Source: Pelomonas sp. Root1444
GTDB taxonomy: Bacteria > Pseudomonadota > Gammaproteobacteria > Burkholderiales > Burkholderiaceae_C
Assembly (NCBI RefSeq): GCF_001426885.1
Contig: NZ_LMFP01000011.1
Span: forward strand, 274,756 to 338,755
Direction: 5' to 3'
Length of the DNA stretch: 64,000 nucleotides
Under the pieces are notes generated by a model. It did not search any database. It was not told the DNA's origin and saw nothing but the letters and a program-made list of their open reading frames with translations. Position 1 is the stretch's first letter. Each line of letters starts with the position of its first letter. The position numbers and the translations under genes were made by a program. Below, piece by piece: positions 58,270 to 64,000 of the stretch.

Positions 58270-60225
58270 ATGAGCGAGTTGAACCGTCAGGTGCTGCCGG
58301 GGCGCTGGCCTCGCAGCTTGGTCGCCGCTGCCGCTTTGAGTGCCGTGGCGGGCTGCGCCTTCTTCGATCCCTACGTGGGCATTCCGGCCAAGGCGCCGGA
58401 CGGTTGGAAGGACGAGCCGGTTCAGTTCGCCGGCCATGCGAACGAGGAGATCGCGCGCGTGGAGGCGGTGCGCCAGGACTATCTGGGGCGCATGCAGCAG
58501 ATGGGCCGCACCAAGGCCGCCTTCGCCACGGGCGCCACGGTGCTGACCGGCTGGGCGCTCTACAACACGCTCAAGCCCAATGCGCCGGGCGTGACCGAGA
58601 CGCCGCATGGCGACAAGCTGCGAACGGCGCGGCTCGGCGCCGTCGTCGGCACTGCCTACGGCCTGAGCCAGTACGCGGTCAACAAGGACCAGGAGTCTGC
58701 CTACAACGACGGCTACAGGGCGTTGACCTGCCTGCTGCGCCAGTCCGCACCGCTGTTGATGCCGCTGGACGCCAGAGGGCAGGCAGACAGCAAGGAGACG
58801 CTGGAGGCCGATCTGGCCCACCTGCTGAAGCAGATCGAGACCTTGCACAAATCAGTGGCGGCCGCGAAGGTGGGCCTTGCCGAAGGCCGGGCCGCGGCGC
58901 TCCAGGCCGAAGCCCAGAAAGCCGTCGAGAAGGTCGAGAGCAACAAGGCGCTGCCCGATGCGGGCAGACCGTCGTCCAGGAAGCTCAGCGCCGAGCAGTT
59001 GTCCGCGGCCGTCGGCGAGAGCAGGGCCGCGCTGCCGGCCGACGTCAGCGACCGCCCCGGCCTCGAAGCCCAGATCCGTGCCGCCGAAACCGCGCTGGCC
59101 CGGGCGCGCAACGCGTGGAGCGACGGCCAGGCGCTGCTGAAGGCGGTGTCCGGCTCGGGCCGCGAGATCCGCGAGCGCGCCCACACCATCGTGAGCACCA
59201 TCAACGGGCTGATCCACAGCACGCAGGTCGACATCCAGGCCGCCGACGCCTCGCTGACCAAGGCGCAGGACATCGTGTCGGGCTTCATCAAGATCGGCAC
59301 CTCCACGGCGGGTGACCAGGCCGAGAAGGCGGCCGATGAAAAGACGGCGGAGGACAAGGTGGCCATGCTCGTGTCCGCTGCGGCGCCATCTGCCGCGCAG
59401 GTCAGGGCGCCCCGCTTGGCCGCGGCAGGTGGCCCAGGGCTACTGATCCTGGGCGGCTCTTTGGCGGCCGCCACGCTGGCGGGCGCCGAGGCGGCTGCGG
59501 CTTCATCAGCGGCGGCCTCGGCGGCCAGGCCGGCAGCCAAGGCCGCGCCCAAGCCTGCTGTGGCACCGGCCGGCACGCCGTTGACGGTGAGCGAGCTGCA
59601 AAAGCTCACCGACCTGATGGGGAAGACGCTGAAGGACGCCAAGGAGCGCGAGGCCAAAGAGGCGCAGGAGAAGCTGGTCGGCGGTTACGTCAGCAAGCTC
59701 AAGGAGCTCGCGCAGCCGAAGAACCAATGCAAGAGATCGGGAGGTGGCGATCGTTGCGACAGCGCCGCGCTGGCCGAAGGGATCGAGGACTTGTACGCCA
59801 GGCGCCGCCCCGTCGTCGCCACCATCCTGCATTTCCGCGCCCAGGCTCGCGCGGTGCGCCGCATCAGCGGCTGCCCGTCCGATGTGGGCGTGCGCGTGAC
59901 CCCGAACGAAACCACCCTCGTCAGCGCCGGGGACAGCATGACGTTCATCGTCAACCAGCCCAAGCCCGGCCTGCCCGTCACCGTGCTGCAGGGCGCGCAG
60001 GGCGACGACCTCGCCGTGCTGAAGACCACCTCTTTGGGGGCCGCCGGCATGCAGGCGCAGATCCAGTTCAGCAAGAAGGCCAAGGGGCGCTACACCTTGT
60101 TGACCACCGACTCGACGGGCGAATACAGCGAGAGCGTGCTCATCGTCGTCAAGGCCGCCAGCGCATCAGAGGCCGCAGAGAAGCCGAAGCCTGCCGCCTC
60201 TGCCGCGTCGGCAGCCGCGCCCTGA
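58270..60225 (+). CDS. Large lipoprotein of unknown function
   Basis: 651 residues. A lipoprotein signal with lipobox AVAGC (Cys at about 29). The mature part starts with a FFDPYVGIPAKAPDGWKDEPVQF segment, then a Gly/Ala-rich hydrophobic stretch (TKAAFATGATVLTGWALYNTL, ARLGAVVGTAYGLSQYAV), a long alpha-helical coiled region (250-350) and a very Ala-rich low-complexity linker (about 405-440). The end is a possible beta-sandwich domain (VGVRVTPNETTLVSAGDSMTF ... GRYTLLTTDSTGEYSESVLIVV), followed by an Ala/Pro tail. I do not recognise a family. It is not obviously part of an operon: GST diverges upstream and an EamA gene converges. Confidence 0.85.
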   Translation: MSELNRQVLPGRWPRSLVAAAALSAVAGCAFFDPYVGIPAKAPDGWKDEPVQFAGHANEEIARVEAVRQDYLGRMQQMGRTKAAFATGATVLTGWALYNTLKPNAPGVTETPHGDKLRTARLGAVVGTAYGLSQYAVNKDQESAYNDGYRALTCLLRQSAPLLMPLDARGQADSKETLEADLAHLLKQIETLHKSVAAAKVGLAEGRAAALQAEAQKAVEKVESNKALPDAGRPSSRKLSAEQLSAAVGESRAALPADVSDRPGLEAQIRAAETALARARNAWSDGQALLKAVSGSGREIRERAHTIVSTINGLIHSTQVDIQAADASLTKAQDIVSGFIKIGTSTAGDQAEKAADEKTAEDKVAMLVSAAAPSAAQVRAPRLAAAGGPGLLILGGSLAAATLAGAEAAAASSAAASAARPAAKAAPKPAVAPAGTPLTVSELQKLTDLMGKTLKDAKEREAKEAQEKLVGGYVSKLKELAQPKNQCKRSGGGDRCDSAALAEGIEDLYARRRPVVATILHFRAQARAVRRISGCPSDVGVRVTPNETTLVSAGDSMTFIVNQPKPGLPVTVLQGAQGDDLAVLKTTSLGAAGMQAQIQFSKKAKGRYTLLTTDSTGEYSESVLIVVKAASASEAAEKPKPAASAASAAAP

Positions 60226-60227
60226 GC

Positions 60228-61121
60228 TCAGCGGTTCACCAGCACGATGCCCGCCGCCAGCGCGGCCAGCGCCGCGACGAGGCGGGCACTGATGCCCTCC
60301 CCCAGCAGCAGTGCGCCAGCCAGCAGCCCGAACAGCGGCGTGCTGAGCGTGAACACCGCAAGCTTGGTGGCGGCGTAATGGCGGATCAGCCAGAACCAGG
60401 CGAGATAGCTGGCGAAGGACACGATGACGGCCTGGAAGCCGAACAGGCCCAGCAGCCGCGGTGACCAGTGCACGGGCGGCGGCTCGCCGGCCCACACGGC
60501 GGCCGCACACAGCGCCACGGCCGACACGCCGAGCTGGTAGAGCAGCGTCTTCTCGGCGGCGGCCGAACTCAGCCGGGTGCCGCGGATGGCCAGCGTCGTG
60601 CCGCCCCACAGCACCGCCGCGGCCACGCCCAGCAGGTCGCCCCACCACTGCCGCGGCGTGCTCGGCGACGAGAAGCCCTCGGCGAACGCGAAGGCCACCG
60701 CCGCGAACGCCACCACCAGGCCGGCCCACTGCCTGGCCGACAGCTTCTCGCCGTGCGCGATCCACGGCATGCCTAAAGCGACGACGAACGGCGACAGGTA
60801 GATGAACACCACCATGCGCGAGGCGCTGGTGTATTGCAGGCCGACGAAGATGCAGGCGAACTCCGCCGCGAACAGCAGGCCGGCGAGCAGCCCGCCGCCG
60901 AGGCTGCCGTCACGCTCGAACAGCCGGATGCCGCGCGACGCCGCCCACAGCCACACCAGCAGCCCCGCCACCACGGAGCGCAGCCCCGCCTGCCACAGCG
61001 GCCCGATCTCCGTCAGCGCGGCCTTGGCGGCGACCTGGTTGATGCCCCACAGCAGGCAGCACAGCAGCAGGATGGCGATGGCGCGGGCATCGAGGTGGGA
61101 CTGGCGGGTGGCGGCGTTCAT
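60228..61121 (-). CDS. EamA/DMT-family transporter
   Basis: 297 residues from ATG 61121 with ten predicted transmembrane segments in two EamA repeats (ILLLCCLLWGINQVAAKAAL at the start, GDLLGVAAAVLWGGTTLAIRG at the start of the second). Drug/metabolite transporter superfamily proteins export amino acids or other metabolites from the cytosol; substrate unknown. Its start codon is only 18 bp from the divergent start of the flavin oxidase gene, so their promoters must overlap coding sequence or be very compact. Confidence 0.93.
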   Translation of the reverse strand: MNAATRQSHLDARAIAILLLCCLLWGINQVAAKAALTEIGPLWQAGLRSVVAGLLVWLWAASRGIRLFERDGSLGGGLLAGLLFAAEFACIFVGLQYTSASRMVVFIYLSPFVVALGMPWIAHGEKLSARQWAGLVVAFAAVAFAFAEGFSSPSTPRQWWGDLLGVAAAVLWGGTTLAIRGTRLSSAAAEKTLLYQLGVSAVALCAAAVWAGEPPPVHWSPRLLGLFGFQAVIVSFASYLAWFWLIRHYAATKLAVFTLSTPLFGLLAGALLLGEGISARLVAALAALAAGIVLVNR

Positions 61122-61139
61122 GGCCCCTATGCTGCCAGC

Positions 61140-62297
61140 ATGATCAAGGTGACCATCCTCGGCGGCGGCGTGATGGGCGCCGCCACAGCCTGTTTCCTGG
61201 CGCGCGACCACGGCGCGGCGGTGACCGTCGTCGAGCGCGACCCCAGCTATGCGCGGGCCTCCAGCTCGCTGTCGCTGAGCTCCATCCGCCAGCAGTTCTC
61301 GCAGCCGGTCAACATGGCGCTGTCGCGCTGGAGCATCGAGTTCCTGCGCCGCGTGGCGGACGAGCTGGCCGTGGGCGACGACCGGCCCGCACTCGGCCTC
61401 GTCGAGCCGGGCTATCTCTACCTGGCAACACCGGCGGGCGCACCGACGCTGCGCGAGCTGCACGCGGCGCAACGGGCCGAAGGTGTCGACGTCGCGCTGC
61501 TGAACCCGGACGAGCTCGCGACGCGCTTCCCGTGGCTGGCCGTCGACGACCTGGCGCTGGGTTCGCTGGGCCTGAGCGGCGAGGGCTGGTTCGACGGCCC
61601 GGCCTTGCACCGCGCCTTCCGGCGCAAGGCCATCGCCTGCGGGGCGCGCTTCGTCGCCGCGGAGGCCGTCGGCTTCGACATTGCGGGCGACCGCGTCACC
61701 GCCGTGCGCTGCGCGGACGGGTCGCGCATGGGCGGCGACGCGGTCGTCATCGCCGCCGGCGCGTGGAGCGCACCGCTGGGCGCGGCGCTCGGCGTCACGC
61801 TGCCGGTCAGCGCCAGGAAGCGCGATGTCTTCGTGCTGGAGACGCCGGCCGCCCTGCCCGGCTGCCCGCTGGTCATCGACCCGAGCGGTTTCTGGTTCCG
61901 CACCGAAGGGTCACTGGTCCTGGCCGGCGGCCCGCCGCGCGGCGAGGATGCCGACGACACGCCGCTGGATGCCATCGACCTCGGCCAGTTCGACGCGCAG
62001 CTCTGGCCCACGCTGGCCGCCCGCGTGCCGGCGCTGGAGGCGCTGCGCGTGCGCTCGGCCTGGGCCGGCTACTACGAGATGAACGCCTTCGACCACAACG
62101 GCCTGGCCGGCCGCTTGCCCGGCTGTGCGAACGCCTTCACCGCCTGCGGCTTCTCCGGCCACGGCATGCAGCAGGCACCGGCGGTGGGCCATTCGATGGC
62201 ACGCTTGATTGCCGGGCTGGACGCACCGCTGATCGAAGCGCTCACGCCGCAGCGGCTGCTGGACGGCCGGCCGCTGATCGAGGCCAACGTCATCTAG
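61140..62297 (+). CDS. DAO-type FAD-dependent oxidoreductase
   Basis: 385 residues from ATG 61140. N-terminal FAD motif ILGGGVMGAATACFLARD (GxGxxG), the conserved ASSSLSLSSIRQQFSQPVNM segment near the flavin, and the C-terminal FTACGFSGHGMQQAPAVG block typical of the glycine/D-amino acid oxidase family. Members oxidise amino acids or sarcosine-like amines; the FOXRED1/sarcosine-oxidase-like layout is closest. No covalent flavin His or Cys can be identified. Cytosolic. A repeat element lies 50 bp past the stop codon. Confidence 0.92.
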   Translation: MIKVTILGGGVMGAATACFLARDHGAAVTVVERDPSYARASSSLSLSSIRQQFSQPVNMALSRWSIEFLRRVADELAVGDDRPALGLVEPGYLYLATPAGAPTLRELHAAQRAEGVDVALLNPDELATRFPWLAVDDLALGSLGLSGEGWFDGPALHRAFRRKAIACGARFVAAEAVGFDIAGDRVTAVRCADGSRMGGDAVVIAAGAWSAPLGAALGVTLPVSARKRDVFVLETPAALPGCPLVIDPSGFWFRTEGSLVLAGGPPRGEDADDTPLDAIDLGQFDAQLWPTLAARVPALEALRVRSAWAGYYEMNAFDHNGLAGRLPGCANAFTACGFSGHGMQQAPAVGHSMARLIAGLDAPLIEALTPQRLLDGRPLIEANVI

Positions 62298-62349
62298 AGA
62301 CCGAGGCTTCGGCGATCCATTTTCGAGTTCGCGACAGCCGCGCCGCATG

Positions 62350-62583
62350 AACTTTGCGGGCCGAGCGCCGCGCCGCTCCCAAGCCGGCCCGCGCTGGCGA
62401 TGTGCTTGCGGCTCAATGCCGCAGGCATCGCCGTCCCCTCGGGGGCTTCGGCCGGACACATGGCGCCCCAGTGGGCGGCATGTGCCTGCCGAAGAGCTGC
62501 GGCACTGCCCGCAGCGCGGTCTGCAAGACCGACCAAGCTCGCCTGCGTCCAGCACGGCGGGATTGGGCGAGGGGCGGCTTCAG
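62350..62583 (+). repeat. Dispersed hairpin repeat, copy 4 (full length)
   Basis: GGGCCGAGCGCCGCGCCGC and AAGCCGGCCCGC, then the central hairpin GGCGATG, TG bulge, CTTGCGGC, loop TCAAT, GCCGCAGG, CATCGCC, then GTCCCCTCGGGGG. The second hairpin (CTTCGGCCGGACACATGG / CATGTGCCTGCCGAAG), the GCTGCGG/CCGCAGC stem and GGTCTGCAAGACC follow, and it ends GATTGGGCGAGGGGC. It ends two bases from the stop codon of the minus-strand gene beside it. Confidence 0.88.
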
Positions 62584-62584
62584 T

Positions 62585-63217
62585 TCAGCGATTGCGCACG
62601 CGCTTCTTGGGCGGCTCCTGCATCCGCACGTAGCGCGTGGCCGTGAGTGCGTCCGACACCGCGCTGGTCTTGTTGTCCACATAGCCCCAGCCGCGCATCG
62701 CGGTGCGCACCTCGGCGTCGGACGGGCTCGCGCCCGGCCCCTTGGGATGCACGACCCAGACGGTCTTGCAGATCATGTCGGCATGGAACTCGGCCATGCG
62801 CGGCAGCTCGGACGGCTTGCTCAGCACGGCCACCAGCATGCGCGCCTCGCGCACGTTGGTGGTGATGCTGCCGGCCAGCGCCTCGGCGAGCGCCGGGTCC
62901 AGCGGGCCGACGGTCGGGCCGATCAGCAGGGCCGGGTTGTCGGCGCTGACGCCCAGCTTGGCGGCCAGCGTGGGCGGGGGCGTCTGCAGTTTCTTCAGCC
63001 AGCGCTCGCCTTCCTTCTCGCCGAGCGCCAGGGCGGCCTCTTCCTCGCCCGCGTGGAAGCGCAGCTCGCCGTCTTCCAGGCGCAGGTTGAGCAGCGCGGC
63101 GATGTCCCAGCGACGCTTGATGTCGCCACGCAGCACGATGGCCGTGGATTCGAGCAGGGCGGTGACCTCAGCGGTCTCCGTGCCCACGCGGGCGGTGCAA
63201 CTGGCTTCACGTCCCAT
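62585..63217 (-). CDS. Conserved-looking cytosolic protein of unknown function
   Basis: 210 residues without signal peptide or membrane segment. Two parts are visible: an N-terminal one with TALLESTAIVLRGDIKRRWDIAALLNLRLEDGELRF and a C-terminal one with MICKTVWVVHPKGPGASPSDAEVRTAMRGWGYVDNKTSAVSDALTATRYV. The second resembles the DUF3052-type segment in layout (hydrophobic strand, HPKG, VR..M...G.VD.K.....), only a weak suggestion. The gene overlaps the rhombosortase gene upstream by 11 bp, so they are cotranscribed. A dispersed repeat follows the stop codon immediately. Confidence 0.78.
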   Translation of the reverse strand: MGREASCTARVGTETAEVTALLESTAIVLRGDIKRRWDIAALLNLRLEDGELRFHAGEEEAALALGEKEGERWLKKLQTPPPTLAAKLGVSADNPALLIGPTVGPLDPALAEALAGSITTNVREARMLVAVLSKPSELPRMAEFHADMICKTVWVVHPKGPGASPSDAEVRTAMRGWGYVDNKTSAVSDALTATRYVRMQEPPKKRVRNR

Positions 63218-63803
63218 GCGGGTTCCTTGGCGATCTTGATGGTTGAATGGCCGCCATTGTCAGCGCCCAGGCGAGCAGGCCGGCAACGGCACCGCTGAGG
63301 TGGGCGAACGGCGCGACGGCGAAGTCGAAGCCGGCGGTGCTGCGCAGCACGGGGCCGAGGGGGTCTTCGAGCGCGAGCTTGAGGATGAGGCCGAGGGCGA
63401 TGCAGGCGCCGATCAGGCGCTCACGGTTCGGGCGGACCAGCAGTGAAAGCGCCGCGATCGCGGCCAGCGCGTGGAGTTCGCCGGAGAGGCCGGCATAACG
63501 CTGCAGTTCGGGGCGCAGCAGCAGGCCGAGTTGCGTCAGCGGCAGCGCGATGAGGCCGGCGATTGCTTCTCGTCTGCCCAGGGCGGCGCGGTGGCCCAGC
63601 AGGGCGAGGACGGCGCAGCCGGCGAGGTTGGCGGCGAGGTGGGTGGGGGTCCAGTGGACGAAGGCGGCGGTGAGGGCGCGCCACGGTTGTGTCGCGACGA
63701 GGCTTGGCTGCCAATCGAGCCAATCACGTGGCATCAGCCAACCGAGTATGGAAAGGACCGCACCTGCGGCGCACAGTGCCAGCCAGCTCCACCGGCGCCT
63801 CAT
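63207..63803 (-). CDS. Rhombosortase (rhomboid-like GlyGly-CTERM intramembrane protease)
   Basis: 198 residues with six transmembrane segments. It has the rhomboid catalytic Ser-His dyad in the rhombosortase form: GLSGELH with Ser108 and FAHLSG with His168; classic rhomboids show GASG instead. The HWTPTHLAANLAG segment is also typical of the small rhombosortase group. It cleaves proteins with C-terminal GlyGly-CTERM tails in the inner membrane before their surface transfer. A candidate substrate is the S8 protease at 55270-57300. Its coding end overlaps the next gene by 11 bp. Confidence 0.9.
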   Translation of the reverse strand: MRRRWSWLALCAAGAVLSILGWLMPRDWLDWQPSLVATQPWRALTAAFVHWTPTHLAANLAGCAVLALLGHRAALGRREAIAGLIALPLTQLGLLLRPELQRYAGLSGELHALAAIAALSLLVRPNRERLIGACIALGLILKLALEDPLGPVLRSTAGFDFAVAPFAHLSGAVAGLLAWALTMAAIQPSRSPRNPHGT

Positions 63804-64000
63804 TGCGGAGATCCGTGCCGGGAGTTCGCCCCCAAATACCCAGTATCGAATACCAAGCAGCCGGCCTCGGCCGGCTGTTGCATTGGACTGTTGGCTGTTG
63901 GCTGTTCCGCATCACCCCTTTGGAGCCGCCGAGCATGGCAGGGCATTGAGGCGCGAGCGAAGCTCGCTTCTAGAACTGACTCGCGACGCTTGTTTGAACG
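63804..64000. other. Right-hand end without an assigned gene
   Basis: 197 bp with no supported reading frame. It contains a perfect 8-bp stem AGCCGGCC-TC-GGCCGGCT (63859-63876), a short tandem of GTTGGCT units (about 63880-63905), and a perfect hairpin GCGAGC-GAA-GCTCGC (63953-63967). No T-run follows the first hairpin, so it is not called a terminator. The promoter of the rhombosortase gene should also lie here. Confidence 0.5.

Noticed and set aside
63859..63876. Rho-independent terminator near the right end
   Set aside because: The stem is perfect but has a two-base loop as written and no T-run on either strand, and no gene ends beside it within the window.

Overview
The window is a 64 kb chromosomal stretch from a high-GC (roughly 70%) Gram-negative bacterium. 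Gene content and order point to a betaproteobacterium of the Burkholderiales, most like the Rubrivivax/Roseateles/Mitsuaria group. The reasons are the codon use, the SPOR-like gene coupled to birA, the C-terminal sorting tags of PEP-CTERM and GlyGly-CTERM type, and GC-rich intergenic hairpin spacers of the kind found in that order. The genus is an inference. I see no rRNA, tRNA, CRISPR array, insertion sequence or prophage.

Layout. 1-6.2 kb: end of a diguanylate cyclase, then a translationally coupled set of TonB-dependent receptor, YfiR-like periplasmic protein and CHASE8-type hybrid histidine kinase. 6.2-16.5 kb: housekeeping and accessory genes (M13 peptidase, 2-hydroxyacid dehydrogenase, DUF899 protein, short UvrA paralogue, VOC/AraC pair, amine-oxidase-like flavoprotein). 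16.5-21.2 kb: a three-gene 2-oxoacid oxidoreductase operon with an FAD/Fe-S partner. 21.3-26 kb: a secreted Hcp-like PEP-CTERM protein, a PAP2 phosphatase, and kdsD-kdsC-lptC (Kdo and LPS supply) followed by an SDR. 26-31 kb: a DUF5916 outer-membrane-type protein, a glycine-rich RRM protein, a membrane protein and a cobalamin-binding-like protein. 31.2-32.7 kb: a retron-like reverse transcriptase preceded by a candidate structured RNA. 32.7-37.9 kb: MarC, nitronate monooxygenase and creB-creC-creD with an intact cre tag. 38-41.4 kb: GMC oxidoreductase, solute-binding protein, a Phd/RelE-type toxin-antitoxin module and a scrap of a second GMC gene. 41.5-48.4 kb: B12-type radical SAM protein with an ABM-like partner, orphan ParA, M16 peptidase, AEC transporter. 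48.4-64 kb: PAS histidine kinase, topB, SET methyltransferase, birA with a SPOR-like gene, S8 protease with a GlyGly-CTERM tail, GST, large lipoprotein, EamA transporter, DAO-type oxidase, a DUF gene and a rhombosortase.

Three things stand out. First, the reverse transcriptase at 31175-32491 keeps its YADD core, and the 166 nt just upstream are bounded by 10-nt complementary arms and hold several hairpins, which is the architecture of a retron msr-msd. Second, a dispersed intergenic repeat occurs four times. Its central hairpin has a different stem sequence in each full copy but always stays paired, and in two places it supplies the last codons of a neighbouring gene. Third, the window holds both a rhombosortase (63207-63803) and a protease with the matching GlyGly-CTERM tail (55270-57300). 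The YfiR gene paired with a CHASE8 histidine kinase looks like a YfiN-type switch rewired from c-di-GMP to phosphorelay output.
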